64,000 bases of DNA, taken from the NCBI RefSeq assembly GCF_025772985.1, contig NZ_JAKMTB010000003.1, forward strand, positions 62,001-126,000, given 5' to 3'. The notes beneath the pieces were generated by a model. It was not told where the DNA came from. It did no database searches and saw only the letters and a program-made list of their open reading frames with translations. Position 1 is the stretch's first letter; every line of letters starts with the position of its first letter. Both the position numbers and the translations under genes were made by a program. The stretch is from Campylobacter sp. CNRCH_2014_0184h. GTDB taxonomy: Bacteria > Campylobacterota > Campylobacteria > Campylobacterales > Campylobacteraceae. Below are positions 16,223 to 26,013 of the stretch, one piece after another.

Positions 16223-17793
16223 TCTAAACCTCCTAAAAATTCGTCATAACTTCCTTTAAAGTCTGTTAATTTCCCATCTTCTAAAAACCATATACGATTG
16301 GCAAAAGCACTAATTAGCTCTCTATCGTGGCTTATGCATATCACACAACCTTTGAAATTATACAAGGCTTCACCTAATGCAATGATACTTTCAAGATCTA
16401 AATGATTATCCGGTTCATCTAAAAGTAAGAAATTTCCACGTTCTAACATTAATTTTGAAAGCATTAAGCGGTGTTTTTCGCCCCCACTTAAACTAGAAGC
16501 CATTTTTTCTTGATCACTTCCACTAAAGAGCATTCTACCAAGACATTTGCGAATTTCATCTAAATCTTTGAATTTTTCACTCATTAACCATTCATAAAGT
16601 TTCAAATTTTCATTGATTAAATTTGTCGTATCTTGTGAAAAATATCCCATTTCTATGGTAGCACCAAGGTGAATATGACCACTATCAGGTTCTAATTTTG
16701 ATGCAATGATTTTGGCTAAAGTGCTTTTTCCAACACCATTTGCTCCGATTAAGGCTATTTTATCACCTTTTTCTAATTTTAATTCTAAATTCTCAAATAA
16801 AGTTTTATCATAAGCTTTGCTAATACCTTTTAATTCTAAAACTTCATTTCCTATTTCTCTATTTGTTCTAAAAACTATACTAGGATCACGCCTACTTGAA
16901 GTTTTAATCTCTTCAAGCTCAAGTTTTTCTAAAGCTTTAGCTCTACTTGTAGCTTGTTTGGCTTTTGAAGCATTAGCGCTAAAACGGCGTATGAAATTTT
17001 CTAATTCTTCTCTTTCTTTTAAGGTTTTATCACGTTTGAGTTCAGCTTGTTTAGCAAGTAAGGTTGAGGCCATGTACCAATCATCATAATTTCCAGCAAA
17101 ATCGCGTATTTGTTTAAAATCCACATCTAAAATTCTTGTACAAACTTTATTTAGAAAATGTCTATCATGGCTAATTACTACTAAAGTTCCCTCATGTCTT
17201 AAAAGTTCATTTTCAAGCCAAGAAATAGCTTCTAAGTCAAGGTTATTTGTAGGCTCATCTAAAAATAATACATCAGCACCTAAAAATAATACTTGTGCTA
17301 ATAAAACTTTAAATTTATCCGCACTTTGCAAAGTACTCATAAGAGCATTAAAATCTTTAATATTTAAAGAACTAAGAATTTTTTCACATCTAAGTTCACA
17401 ATCATAGTTTGGATCTTCTTCTGCTGTTATGATTTCAAGCTCGCTTAATCTATCATTGATTTCATCGGTAAATTCTTCACTCATATAAAGTTTTTCTTTT
17501 TCTTTTAGTGCATCATATAATCTTTTATTTGCACACATTACCGCATCTTTGATAGTGTAGTTTTCAAAAGCAAATTGATCTTGTCCTAATACAGCGATTT
17601 TTAAATTTGGATCTATACAAATTTCTCCACTGCTTGATTCTATTTCGCCTGAGAGAATTTTTAAAAAGGTTGATTTTCCTGCGCCATTTGCGCCTATAAG
17701 TCCATATCTTTCACCACGGTTTAATTTTAAATTTACATCTTCAAATAAAAGCTGGTTCGCAAAACGCATAGTGAGATTTTTTACTTCTACCAT
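16219..17793 (-). CDS. ABC-F family ATPase (ribosome-associated type)
   Basis: A 524-residue protein with two ABC ATPase domains and no membrane part. ABC-F proteins bind the ribosomal E site and tune translation or relieve stalling. Walker A motifs are GANGAGKST (about 33-41) and GANGVGKST (about 348-356). Signature and Walker B regions include LSGGEKHRLMLSKLML and LLLDEPDNHLDLES. The interdomain linker (about 240-310) is charged and helical. It is closer to YbiT or EttA-like housekeeping members than to drug-resistance ones, but the subfamily is not certain. Confidence 0.92.
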   Translation of the reverse strand: MVEVKNLTMRFANQLLFEDVNLKLNRGERYGLIGANGAGKSTFLKILSGEIESSSGEICIDPNLKIAVLGQDQFAFENYTIKDAVMCANKRLYDALKEKEKLYMSEEFTDEINDRLSELEIITAEEDPNYDCELRCEKILSSLNIKDFNALMSTLQSADKFKVLLAQVLFLGADVLFLDEPTNNLDLEAISWLENELLRHEGTLVVISHDRHFLNKVCTRILDVDFKQIRDFAGNYDDWYMASTLLAKQAELKRDKTLKEREELENFIRRFSANASKAKQATSRAKALEKLELEEIKTSSRRDPSIVFRTNREIGNEVLELKGISKAYDKTLFENLELKLEKGDKIALIGANGVGKSTLAKIIASKLEPDSGHIHLGATIEMGYFSQDTTNLINENLKLYEWLMSEKFKDLDEIRKCLGRMLFSGSDQEKMASSLSGGEKHRLMLSKLMLERGNFLLLDEPDNHLDLESIIALGEALYNFKGCVICISHDRELISAFANRIWFLEDGKLTDFKGSYDEFLGGLE

Positions 17794-17846
17794 TAATATC
17801 CTTAAAATATTTTTGCTATAATTTTAACAAAAAAAGGTTTATTATT

Positions 17847-18851
17847 TTGGATTTTTCGTATTTATTGTTAAAAACATTGCCTAGTATGACTTTGGTTTTT
17901 AATATCTTAGCTTTATTTTTAGCTTATTTTTTTAAGCAAAATAAGATTTTTTTCTTACTTTTGTTGATTTTATGTGCTAGAGCTTTATCTTTAGTAGCAA
18001 GTGAGTATCAAGCGCATTTGTTTATCTCGGTATTTTTACCTTTTTCTTTTGTGCTTTTTGTGTTTTTGCAAGATAGCAAGCTTGTGTTTGAAAGAATTAA
18101 TCTCATTAAATTTGCGTATTTAGTCTTTATGGGTTTTGTAGCGTTAATACTTAGCACAAGTACTAATTTTAATGCAAGCATTACAAGTGAGATTTTTGGC
18201 CTTTCAACACAATTTTTTAAGCCTATTAGTGAGTTAAGCTTTTGTGTGTTTTGGGCGGGAATGATATTTTTATTATTTTCATATTTTAAAAATAATGATT
18301 TTCATTTTTTACTAGCTTATATGGGCTTGAGTGTGCAGTTTTTATTTTACAATAGTGTTGATTTGGGTTATTATGAATTTGCTTCTTTAGTGTTGATAGG
18401 ATTTTTAGCGTATAAAGCTTATAAAATAGCCTTTTTTGACACTTTAACCAATTTGCCAAATTTAAAAGCCTTAAGAAGATATGCACAAGGACTTGAAAAT
18501 TTTCATTTAGCCTTGATTGAAGTAAAAAATATCAATGAAATTTATCATCAAAAAGGCTCAAAAATGGGCGAGTTTGTAATGTATGAGTTTGCTAGGATTT
18601 TAAAAAAAGCCTTACATACTAGGGTTTTTAAAGATGATAAGGATTATTTTATCATTGTATTTGAAAATGAAAACATGGCCTTTGTGCAAAGTAAGCTTCA
18701 AATGCTTGAAAATTTTATGCAAAAATATAGTTTTGAATTGAAAGAGCAAAATGCAAAATTAGAAATTAAACTTTGTTTATCAAGCAAAAATGAAAACATA
18801 GAAGAAAGTTTAAAACAAGCAAAATTAGAACTTAGAAGACAAAAGGATTAA
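17847..18851 (+). CDS. Membrane protein with degenerate GGDEF domain
   Basis: A 334-residue protein. The first 190 residues contain about six hydrophobic helices. The C-terminal part follows the GGDEF pattern: DTLTNLPNLKALRRY (domain opening), LALIEVKNINEIYHQKGSKMGE (Mg/substrate region) and then RVFKDDKDYFIIVFE, where the GGDEF loop would be. DDKDY replaces GGDEF, so cyclic-di-GMP synthesis is unlikely; it may be a sensor or protein-binding domain. The start is TTG after AAAAAGG. It ends one base before the phosphohexomutase gene, suggesting an operon. Confidence 0.8.
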   Translation: MDFSYLLLKTLPSMTLVFNILALFLAYFFKQNKIFFLLLLILCARALSLVASEYQAHLFISVFLPFSFVLFVFLQDSKLVFERINLIKFAYLVFMGFVALILSTSTNFNASITSEIFGLSTQFFKPISELSFCVFWAGMIFLLFSYFKNNDFHFLLAYMGLSVQFLFYNSVDLGYYEFASLVLIGFLAYKAYKIAFFDTLTNLPNLKALRRYAQGLENFHLALIEVKNINEIYHQKGSKMGEFVMYEFARILKKALHTRVFKDDKDYFIIVFENENMAFVQSKLQMLENFMQKYSFELKEQNAKLEIKLCLSSKNENIEESLKQAKLELRRQKD

Positions 18852-18852
18852 A

Positions 18853-20220
18853 ATGTTAGATTTGATTTTTAGAGAGTATGATATAAGAGGGCTTTACCCA
18901 AGTGAGTTAAATGAAAAAAGTGTAAAAGCTATAGGTTATGCTTTGGGTTTAGAAATGAAATCAAGAGGTTGTGAGAAAGTAAGTGTGGGCTATGATGCAA
19001 GATATAGTGCAAATGAACTTTTTAACTATTTAATTAGCGGTTTAAATAAAGCTAATATGCAAGTTTTCAATATAGGCTTAGCACCAACTCCTATGGGGTA
19101 TTTTAGTTTATTTTTTGATGATATTTTTGATGCAAATATCATGATAACAGGCTCGCATAATCCAAAAGAATACAATGGCTTTAAAATCACGATTAACAAA
19201 GAAAGTTTTTTTGGTGCTGATTTGAAAAAGCTTTCTTTAAAAGTGCAAGAGTATTTAGAACTTGAAATCAATGATGATTTAAGATATGAAAATTATGATG
19301 CTAAAAGCTTATATATAGACTTTTTAGCTAAGCATTTTTCACATCTTAAGGGCTATAAAGAAAAAATCATTATTGATTGTGCAAATGGAGCTACTGGAGT
19401 GATTATAAAGCCTTTGGTGGAAAAATTAAATCTTAATGCACAAATTTTATTTGAAAATCCTGATGGAAATTTCCCAAATCACGCGCCCGATCCAACAGAG
19501 CTTGAAAATTTACACGCATTGCAAGTTGCGCTAAAAGAAAATGAAAATGCAAAAATGGGCTTTGCTTTTGACGGAGATGGAGATCGCTTGGTGGTTGCAA
19601 GTAAAGATTATGTATTTAAGGGCGATGAACTTTGCTATTTATTTGCTAAAAATATAAAAAATCCTAGAGTTTTAGGTGAAGTAAAATGTTCTAAAAACCT
19701 TTTTGATGAGGTAGCTAAATTTGGTTTTATCATGATGGGTAAGACCGGGCATTCTAACATTAAAAAAATGATGAAAGAGCAAAATATCGACATAGCAGCA
19801 GAGCTTAGCGGGCATATTTTCTTTAAAGATAGATATTTTGGTTATGATGATGGAATTTATGCATTTTTAAGAACCTTAGAGCTTTTAGTAAATGGTTTTG
19901 ATATAGAAAAATTAGTTAAAGAATTACCAAAACTTTATGCAAGTGAAGAGATTAAGCTTAAGGTTAGTGAAGAAAATAAATTTCAAATCATAGAAAAATT
20001 TAAAGAAAAAGTAAAAGCAAATGCTTTTGAAAATGTGCTTGATTGTAATGAAATTGACGGAGTTAGAATCACCTTTAAAGAAGGTTGGGCGCTTTTGCGT
20101 GCTTCTAATACAAGTCCATATCTTATCATGCGTGCTGAAGCTACAAGTGCTGGATTTAAAGACTTTTTAGAAGCAAGAGTAAAAGAACTTTTTGAAGAAA
20201 TCATAAAAGAGCTTGCATAA
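18853..20220 (+). CDS. Phosphomannomutase/phosphoglucomutase
   Basis: Alpha-D-phosphohexomutase that interconverts hexose 6- and 1-phosphates (mannose and/or glucose). The 455-residue protein has the active-site serine loop MITGSHNPKEYNGFKI near residue 98, the metal loop FAFDGDGDRLVVA near 238, the sugar-specificity loop AELSGHIFFKDRYFGYDDG near 316, and the phosphate-binding RASNTSPYL near the end. It is AlgC-like in length and probably feeds galU and glycan synthesis. Its last 20 bases overlap convergent tilS. Confidence 0.93.
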   Translation: MLDLIFREYDIRGLYPSELNEKSVKAIGYALGLEMKSRGCEKVSVGYDARYSANELFNYLISGLNKANMQVFNIGLAPTPMGYFSLFFDDIFDANIMITGSHNPKEYNGFKITINKESFFGADLKKLSLKVQEYLELEINDDLRYENYDAKSLYIDFLAKHFSHLKGYKEKIIIDCANGATGVIIKPLVEKLNLNAQILFENPDGNFPNHAPDPTELENLHALQVALKENENAKMGFAFDGDGDRLVVASKDYVFKGDELCYLFAKNIKNPRVLGEVKCSKNLFDEVAKFGFIMMGKTGHSNIKKMMKEQNIDIAAELSGHIFFKDRYFGYDDGIYAFLRTLELLVNGFDIEKLVKELPKLYASEEIKLKVSEENKFQIIEKFKEKVKANAFENVLDCNEIDGVRITFKEGWALLRASNTSPYLIMRAEATSAGFKDFLEARVKELFEEIIKELA

Positions 20221-21160
20221 GCTCTTTTACATCAATATCTTTTGTGTATAAATATGCTCTTAAGAGTTTAGGGATTTTTGCTTTTCTATAAATTTCTTTA
20301 AATTCTTTTGGTATTTTCTCACAACTTATAAAAGGAAAAATCAAAACTTTTTCTTGTATATAAACAATGCCTATTTTATGCGAAATTACTCCATCGCCTT
20401 TTAATGTTTCTTGTCTTTGTTTGGCGCTTAAAAGTACTCCAAGTTTTTTAAAGCATTTTGCGATTAAACTTTCATCTTTATGAGTAATGTAAATATTTTT
20501 AAATTCACAAATATTTTCTTCTTTTAAGTCTTTTTCTAGGTATTTAAAGCTTTTTTTTACTCCATTTGGATAAAGCTTTAAAAACTCATTAGCAAAATTT
20601 TTGCGTATAAAATTTCTAAAATATTTTTCATCATCATTACTCTCATCATGAAAACAAGTGATATTGTTTTCTTTTAGGTAGATTGAAATTTCTTCTTTTG
20701 GAATTTCAAGCAAGGGTCTTATGATGGTAAAATATTTTCTTTTTTCAATATCTTTAAAACCAAGTAATTCTCTAAGCCCTGCACCTTTAGAAAATTGCAT
20801 TAAAAACCATTCTAGTTTATCATTTAAATGATGAGCTAGTAAAAGATTATCATAAGAGTGATTTTTGCAAAGCTCTTCAAAAAACTCATAACGCAAAGCT
20901 CTTGCGCAAGCTTCGAAATTTTTTGTTATTTTGGGTGCGGTTTTGATATAAATTTTTTTATGAAAACGCTTGGCTAATTCTTTAGCACTTTGTTCTTCTT
21001 TATCACAATTTTCACGAGTTTTGTAGTTTATAAAAGCAAGGTCAAAATCTATGTTTTTTTCTAAAAGCATGAAAAATAAAGCACTAGAATCACTCCCATG
21101 AGAAAATGCTAAAAGATTTTTCCCTTGCTTTAAATGATTTAAATATTTGCTATCAATCAT
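20201..21160 (-). CDS. tilS: tRNA(Ile)-lysidine synthase TilS
   Basis: Modifies C34 of tRNA-Ile(CAU) to lysidine so that it reads AUA codons, which are common in this AT-rich genome. The 319-residue short form has the PP-loop [15 protein letters not shown] near residues 17-30 (SGGxDS appears as SHGSDS), [17 protein letters not shown] and [11 protein letters not shown]. The chosen ATG at 21160 overlaps the rimO stop by eight bases; an adjacent upstream TTG is possible. The 3' end overlaps the convergent phosphohexomutase. Confidence 0.93.
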   Translation of the reverse strand: MIDSKYLNHLKQGKNLLAFSHGSDSSALFFMLLEKNIDFDLAFINYKTRENCDKEEQSAKELAKRFHKKIYIKTAPKITKNFEACARALRYEFFEELCKNHSYDNLLLAHHLNDKLEWFLMQFSKGAGLRELLGFKDIEKRKYFTIIRPLLEIPKEEISIYLKENNITCFHDESNDDEKYFRNFIRKNFANEFLKLYPNGVKKSFKYLEKDLKEENICEFKNIYITHKDESLIAKCFKKLGVLLSAKQRQETLKGDGVISHKIGIVYIQEKVLIFPFISCEKIPKEFKEIYRKAKIPKLLRAYLYTKDIDVKELMQALL

Positions 21161-22469
21161 CAAACTTTCTTAAGGCTTTTGCAATGAGTTTTTTATCTAA
21201 GCTCTGCGTGATTTCACACTCATAAAGCTCACCCATTTCTAAATCTCCGCAATCACTTTCATTGATGAGAATTTCTCCATCTATATTTCTATCCCAACGC
21301 AAATCTTTTGCACCGATGAAAAATTCTCCTTCAGAGCTTTGACCTTCACAAAATGCTAAAGTCTTTTTACCAACTTGTTGATTAAAGCTTTTTTCTATGC
21401 ATTCATCGACTATTTTTTCTATCACTTTTAATCTTGCATTGATGATTTTACTAGGAATTTGTTCCATGTCAAAAGCTGCGGTATCTTCTTCTTTAGAATA
21501 AGCAAAAACACTAATTCTATCAAAACCAAATTCTTTTATAAAAGTGCATAATTCTTCAAAATCCTCATCACTCTCTCCTGGGTGTCCTACTATAAAACCT
21601 GTGCGTAAAAATGAATTTGGAGCTTGTTTCATTAAATTTAAAAGCTCGATTAATTTAGCTTTATTAGCTCCGCGTTTCATGATTTTAAGCATATTATCAC
21701 TGATGTGTTGCAAAGGCATGTCAAAGTAATTTACAAAAACTTTTGATTGAATGATTTTTTCTATCACTTCTTTGCTAATGCTTGTTGGATATAGATATAA
21801 AATTCTAGCAGCCTTTACACCTTGGATATTTTCTATAGCTTCAATAAGCTTTAAAAGTCCATCTTTTTGATCTTGATCAAATAAATACGAACTTGTATCT
21901 TGAGCGATAAAAGAAAAGTCTTTATAACCTTTTTTAACAAGTTCTTTTACTTCATTTATAATACTTTCTAAGCTTCTTGATTTAAGTTTGCCTTTAAAAC
22001 TTGGTATAGCGCAAAATGAACATTTTTGATTACATCCTTCAGCTATTTTGATAAAAGCGTGATAATTTGATCCTGTGATCACACGATTTGTATTTTTATC
22101 TTGCAAGTAAGTAGAATTTGAAAAAAGATTAGTTTTTTTAAGTATCATTTCATCAATTTTTTCATAATCTCCCACACCGGTAAAAAGATCAACTTCAGGT
22201 AGTTCTTTCATTAATTCCTCGCGGTAGCGTTGCATTAAACAACCTGTTACAACTAACAATGAATCTTTTTTTCTTTGCTCGTGTAAGTCTAAAATCGCAT
22301 TTATGCTTTCTTTTTTAGCACTATCTATAAAGCCACAGGTATTTACAATCAAAACATCAGCTATGCTTGGCTCATCACAAATTTCATAATCACTTAATCT
22401 TCCAAGCATGATTTCACTATCAACTAAATTTTTATTACAACCTAAAGACATTAAAAAAAGTTTTGGCAT
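21153..22469 (-). CDS. rimO: Ribosomal protein S12 methylthiotransferase RimO
   Basis: Radical-SAM enzyme that adds a methylthio group to Asp of ribosomal protein S12. The 438-residue protein has an N-terminal UPF0004 domain with three Cys (SLGCNKN, NTCGFID, TGCLMQR), the radical-SAM cluster CNQKCSFC (CxxxCxxC) near residue 143, and a C-terminal TRAM domain. I chose the ATG at 22469, which gives [14 protein letters not shown]; a GTG nine bases upstream is possible. It forms a two-gene unit with tilS, divergent from prfB, as in C. jejuni (Cj1453c-Cj1455). Confidence 0.95.
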   Translation of the reverse strand: MPKLFLMSLGCNKNLVDSEIMLGRLSDYEICDEPSIADVLIVNTCGFIDSAKKESINAILDLHEQRKKDSLLVVTGCLMQRYREELMKELPEVDLFTGVGDYEKIDEMILKKTNLFSNSTYLQDKNTNRVITGSNYHAFIKIAEGCNQKCSFCAIPSFKGKLKSRSLESIINEVKELVKKGYKDFSFIAQDTSSYLFDQDQKDGLLKLIEAIENIQGVKAARILYLYPTSISKEVIEKIIQSKVFVNYFDMPLQHISDNMLKIMKRGANKAKLIELLNLMKQAPNSFLRTGFIVGHPGESDEDFEELCTFIKEFGFDRISVFAYSKEEDTAAFDMEQIPSKIINARLKVIEKIVDECIEKSFNQQVGKKTLAFCEGQSSEGEFFIGAKDLRWDRNIDGEILINESDCGDLEMGELYECEITQSLDKKLIAKALRKFDD

Positions 22470-22546
22470 ATTTCTCACTTTAAATGTTTTATTTTTTTGC
22501 TAAAATTATAAGATTAAATTATATCAAAATTAGAAAGAAAATTTTT

Positions 22547-23647
22547 ATGGATAATTACGAATACAGCGAACTTTTAAAAAAATTAAAAAACAAAGTTGGA
22601 AATATCGCTTCTATTATTAAGCCTGAAGAGATAAAAACAAGATTAAAGGAAATAGAAAATTTAGAAAATTCCCCTTCTTTTTGGAGTGATGTAAAACAAG
22701 CAGGCGTTATAGGTAAAGAAAAAACTAAAATTTCAAATTTATTAAAAAACTACGAGAACGCTTTCAATGCTTTAAATGATGCAAGCGAGCTTTTTGATCT
22801 AGCAAATAGTGAAAATGATTTAGATACTATAGAAGCTTTATTTGAAGATGCAAATAAGCTAGAAGATCTTATTGTAAATCTTGAAATTTCTATGCTTTTA
22901 AGTGGGGAAAATGATGGTAAAAACGCCATAGTTTCCATTCATCCAGGAGCAGGTGGAACGGAGAGTAATGACTGGGCTAGCATGCTTTATAGGATGTATT
23001 TGAGATTTTGCGAAAGAGAAGGTTTTAAAGTAGAAACGCTTGACTTTCAAGAAGGCGAAGAAGCAGGGCTTAAAGATGTTAGCTTTTTAGTAAAAGGTGA
23101 AAATGCTTATGGGTATTTAAAAGCTGAAAATGGCATTCATCGTTTAGTAAGAACTTCTCCATTTGATAGTGCAGGGCGTCGCCATACGAGTTTTTCTAGT
23201 GTGATGGTTTCTCCTGAACTTGATGATGATATAGAAATAGAAATTGAAGAAAAAGATATAAGGATTGATTATTATAGAGCAAGCGGAGCAGGTGGACAAC
23301 ATGTTAATAAAACTGAATCAGCAGTGCGCATAACTCATATGCCAAGTGGTATAGTAGTGCAATGTCAAAACGATAGAAGCCAACACAAAAACAAAGCCAC
23401 AGCCTTTAAAATGCTAAAATCACGCCTTTATGAGCTTGAGCTTATGAAACAACAAGATGAAGCAAATTCAAGCGAAAAAAGTGAGATAGGTTGGGGGCAT
23501 CAAATCCGCTCTTATGTGCTTTTTCCTTATCAACAAGTCAAAGACACACGCTCAAATGAAGCTTTTTCGCAGGTTGATAATATCTTAGATGGGGATATTA
23601 AAAAAATCATAGAAGGTGTTTTAATAGCGCAAAAAGCACAAGATTAA
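22547..23647 (+). CDS. prfB: Peptide chain release factor 2
   Basis: Terminates translation at UGA and UAA. The 366-residue protein has the tripeptide anticodon region [15 protein letters not shown] with SPF, and the catalytic [17 protein letters not shown] with GGQ. The start at 22547 (MDNYEYSEL) follows AGAAAGAAAA. An in-frame ATG at 22484 lies in the divergent spacer and is unlikely. The frame is continuous: the autoregulatory +1 frameshift site found near codon 25 in many bacteria is absent. Confidence 0.96.
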   Translation: MDNYEYSELLKKLKNKVGNIASIIKPEEIKTRLKEIENLENSPSFWSDVKQAGVIGKEKTKISNLLKNYENAFNALNDASELFDLANSENDLDTIEALFEDANKLEDLIVNLEISMLLSGENDGKNAIVSIHPGAGGTESNDWASMLYRMYLRFCEREGFKVETLDFQEGEEAGLKDVSFLVKGENAYGYLKAENGIHRLVRTSPFDSAGRRHTSFSSVMVSPELDDDIEIEIEEKDIRIDYYRASGAGGQHVNKTESAVRITHMPSGIVVQCQNDRSQHKNKATAFKMLKSRLYELELMKQQDEANSSEKSEIGWGHQIRSYVLFPYQQVKDTRSNEAFSQVDNILDGDIKKIIEGVLIAQKAQD

Positions 23648-23666
23648 TACTACAAAAGGATATTAA

Positions 23667-24503
23667 ATGGAAAAAATTCTAGTTTGTGTGGATGTTTTAG
23701 AGCCTTGTAGGGAAAGTTTGCATTATGGGGTGTATTTAGCTAAAAAGCTAGATTTACCTTTAATGTTTTTATATACCATAGAACCAAATTTTACTAATGC
23801 TGAATTAGCTTGTAGTTTTGGTATAGGTGCTAGCGGGTGCGTGATTGAAGATTTAGTAGAAGAGCAAAGCCAAAAAAATGAAAATCTTTGCAAAAAAGGG
23901 CAAAGAATTTTAGAAGAATTTTGCACTTATGCAAAAGAACAAGGTGTAAAAGAATGCTTTAGTGTACAAAGAGATGGAGATTTAGAAGAAGTTTTAAAAG
24001 AATATAATGATCAAATAAGATTAGCTATAGCAGGTTTAAAAGGCGGAGGTAAGAAAAACAAAATAGGCATTCATACAGAAGAATTAGTAAGAGCTTTAAA
24101 TGTGCCTATTTTGCTTGTAAATTCTGCTTTTAAAGAGATTAAAAGTGTGATGATGGCTTACGATGGGAGTAATTTAGCTAAAAAGGCTATAGAACAAGCC
24201 ATTAAAAGACCTATTTTTAAAGAAGCAAAACGTTATGTAGTAAATGTATCTAAAGATGAAAAAGCTTCTTATGAGTTATTAACTCAAGTAAGTCAAATTT
24301 TTAAAGAAGCAAATTTAAATGTGCAAACTCAGCATTTAAATGGAGAGATTACTCAGGCTTTATTTGATTTTGGTGAGCAAAATGATATAGATTTATTGAT
24401 TATGGGAGCTTATTCACATCACTGGTTAAAAAGTATTTTATTTGGTAGTTTGACAAATGATATTTTAACTAAGGCTAAAAAACCTTTATTGCTGATTCGC
24501 TAA
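23667..24503 (+). CDS. Universal stress protein with two UspA domains
   Basis: A 278-residue protein with tandem UspA folds (about 1-150 and 155-278). The second domain has the nucleotide-binding pattern at its end: GAYSHHWLKSILFGSLTNDIL followed by KPLLLIR. The first is less canonical, with Cys-rich segments. USP domains bind ATP, AMP or cyclic dinucleotides and often regulate membrane transporters. The stop overlaps the start of the ion-channel gene (TAATG), so the two proteins are made together. The role as channel partner is inference. Confidence 0.85.
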   Translation: MEKILVCVDVLEPCRESLHYGVYLAKKLDLPLMFLYTIEPNFTNAELACSFGIGASGCVIEDLVEEQSQKNENLCKKGQRILEEFCTYAKEQGVKECFSVQRDGDLEEVLKEYNDQIRLAIAGLKGGGKKNKIGIHTEELVRALNVPILLVNSAFKEIKSVMMAYDGSNLAKKAIEQAIKRPIFKEAKRYVVNVSKDEKASYELLTQVSQIFKEANLNVQTQHLNGEITQALFDFGEQNDIDLLIMGAYSHHWLKSILFGSLTNDILTKAKKPLLLIR

Positions 24504-25192
24504 TGTTGCACCATAGACTTTTAAATCATTATATTAGCATTTATCACAAAAGTACCAAACAATTTCTTTTTGTTTGGACTTTGCTTGCTATGGTGCCTTT
24601 GTTTTGTAGTTTTTTATTTGATGAACTTGCTATTTATGCAACAGGTAAAATTACTTCTGAAATTTTATTTTTAATTTTAAATATTATTCCTATTATGGTG
24701 GCTGTGGCATTGATGGTTTTTTTGCTTATTAGTATTTGGGCTGCTTTTAGTGGAAAGATTAATATTAAAGAAAAATTTTTTATTATTTTATATGCATATG
24801 TTTTGATATGGTTTGCGTATGGAAATTTGTATTATTTTTCTTGTGATGTAGATAATTACAATAGAATGTTAATTGCTACTCAAAAAAATGAAAATCTAGA
24901 TATTGCGGATTTGCAAGAAAAAGTTATAGAAGTGCAATTTCAAACACCTATAAGAGGAATTCATAATTTTTGGTCTTTAAATGATGAGTTAAAACCTCAA
25001 ATTCAAAATAGAATAAAAGGTTTGGTTGATTGTTATTATTTTAGCGGAGTTACTATGCTAACGATAGGCTTTGGCGATGTAACGCCTGTTAGTTCTTTGT
25101 TAAGATTATTTAGCGTATTTCAAGGATTTTTAGGGCAGGTTATTGTTGTGATTGCTATGGGGCTTTGGATTAATCAAGTAGGTAAGCAATAG
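24503..25192 (+). CDS. Putative potassium-type ion channel
   Basis: A 229-residue membrane protein. There are hydrophobic helices at about 22-42, 52-77 and 88-105, then a long polar loop (about 108-178), and a pore region ending in TMLTIGFGDVTPVS near residues 186-199, followed by a last helix (about 203-224). TIGFGD matches the K+ selectivity filter TVGYGD. The layout of three helices before a pore loop and one after is unusual compared with the plain two-helix KcsA fold. There is no RCK domain; the co-translated Usp protein could be the regulator. Confidence 0.83.
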   Translation: MLHHRLLNHYISIYHKSTKQFLFVWTLLAMVPLFCSFLFDELAIYATGKITSEILFLILNIIPIMVAVALMVFLLISIWAAFSGKINIKEKFFIILYAYVLIWFAYGNLYYFSCDVDNYNRMLIATQKNENLDIADLQEKVIEVQFQTPIRGIHNFWSLNDELKPQIQNRIKGLVDCYYFSGVTMLTIGFGDVTPVSSLLRLFSVFQGFLGQVIVVIAMGLWINQVGKQ

Positions 25193-25198
25193 CTTACC
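25181..25198. terminator. Hairpin at the end of the channel gene
   Basis: GGTAAGC / GCTTACC, seven perfect pairs around AATA, spanning the channel stop codon. The following TTGTGATT is a weak T-tract, so termination may be partial. It also faces the convergent repeat-protein gene. Confidence 0.5.
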
Positions 25199-25204
25199 TT
25201 GTGA

Positions 25205-25807
25205 TTAATGTTTTATAGCATATTTATTTTGTATTTCTTCATGTCCTAGTATTTTTTGGATATTACAATTTTTATCAATATCTAATTTTTTAACATCATA
25301 GTGAAAATTAGTACAATTGTGCAATAAAAACGCCATTGTTTTAGCATTATGTACATCCCATCTTGACAAATCTTGATCAAATTGTTTGCAATTTTCAAAC
25401 ATATGTGCCATTGTAATGGCATTATGCACATCCCAATTTTCTACTTTATGGTTGAATTTAAGACAATTACAAAACATGTATTTAGTATCTTTTACATTTG
25501 ACATATTCCAAGAAGATAAGTCTTGATCAAAAGATTCACAATCAAAAAACATTCCTTCCATGTTTTCAACATTTTTAACATTCCATTTAGAAATATCATG
25601 ATTAAAGCTTTTGCAGCAATAAAACATATAAGACATATCTTTAACATTTGACACATCCCATTTTTCTATACCATCAAAGTTGGTTCTAGTGGAATAATAG
25701 AATAAATAAGACATATCCGTAATTAAGCTTACATCGATTTCATCTAAGGCAATAAGCTCTTCTCTAACAAGAGCAACTAATTCACATTTAGTTTTAGGCG
25801 TAAACAT
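25205..25807 (-). CDS. Repeat protein of the DUF285/BspA-like (PARCEL) type
   Basis: A 200-residue protein made mainly of about 23-25-residue repeats with the pattern MSxMFxxCxxFNxDISxWNVSNVKD (five to six copies from about residue 30). This is the short repeat of DUF285, known from Mycoplasma and other host-associated bacteria, where the coding DNA often contains palindromes. There is no signal peptide, so the protein appears cytoplasmic or exported by an unknown route. It has its own AAGGAG site and stands alone. Repeat structure and position beside a phase-variable gene suggest an acquired accessory gene. Confidence 0.82.
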   Translation of the reverse strand: MFTPKTKCELVALVREELIALDEIDVSLITDMSYLFYYSTRTNFDGIEKWDVSNVKDMSYMFYCCKSFNHDISKWNVKNVENMEGMFFDCESFDQDLSSWNMSNVKDTKYMFCNCLKFNHKVENWDVHNAITMAHMFENCKQFDQDLSRWDVHNAKTMAFLLHNCTNFHYDVKKLDIDKNCNIQKILGHEEIQNKYAIKH

Positions 25808-25907
25808 GTTAGCTCCTTTTTGGATGTTTATTCCAATATAATTATAATATTATTTAAATATAAAGTAGTAAAAATAAATATTAAATTAATAAAAAAGTAT
25901 AAAATAC

Positions 25908-25938
25908 TATAATATGTTTCATTATGAAACATATTATA
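25908..25938. repeat. Perfect 14-bp inverted repeat in a divergent spacer
   Basis: Two exact 14-base arms (TATAATATGTTTCA and its complement) flank TTA. It lies in the 206-base AT-rich spacer between the divergent repeat-protein gene and the SGNH-like gene, about 75 bases before the latter. There is no T-run, so it is more likely an operator or a leader hairpin than a terminator. The left arm itself holds a TATAAT. Confidence 0.65.
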
Positions 25939-26013
25939 AATTTAATAGGAAAATTAAGATTAATTCGATATAGTAAAAATTTAAAAATGTAGCATAAAGA
26001 AGGTTGATAAATA

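Noticed and set aside
16219..17793. Antibiotic-resistance ABC-F (Vga/Lsa/OptrA type)
   Set aside because: It lies in a conserved chromosomal block with a co-translated housekeeping-type neighbour, and the interdomain linker is not extended, so a resistance role is not supported.
22547..22700. Programmed +1 frameshift expected in prfB
   Set aside because: The prfB frame is continuous from 22547 to 23647, with no in-frame UGA near codon 25 and no CUU-UGA slip site, so this autoregulation is absent here.
25940..25975. CGATAT at 25966-25971 as a sigma-28 -10 box for the SGNH-like gene
   Set aside because: The -10 match is good but there is no TAAA-type -35 element at the required 15-base spacing, so it was not called.
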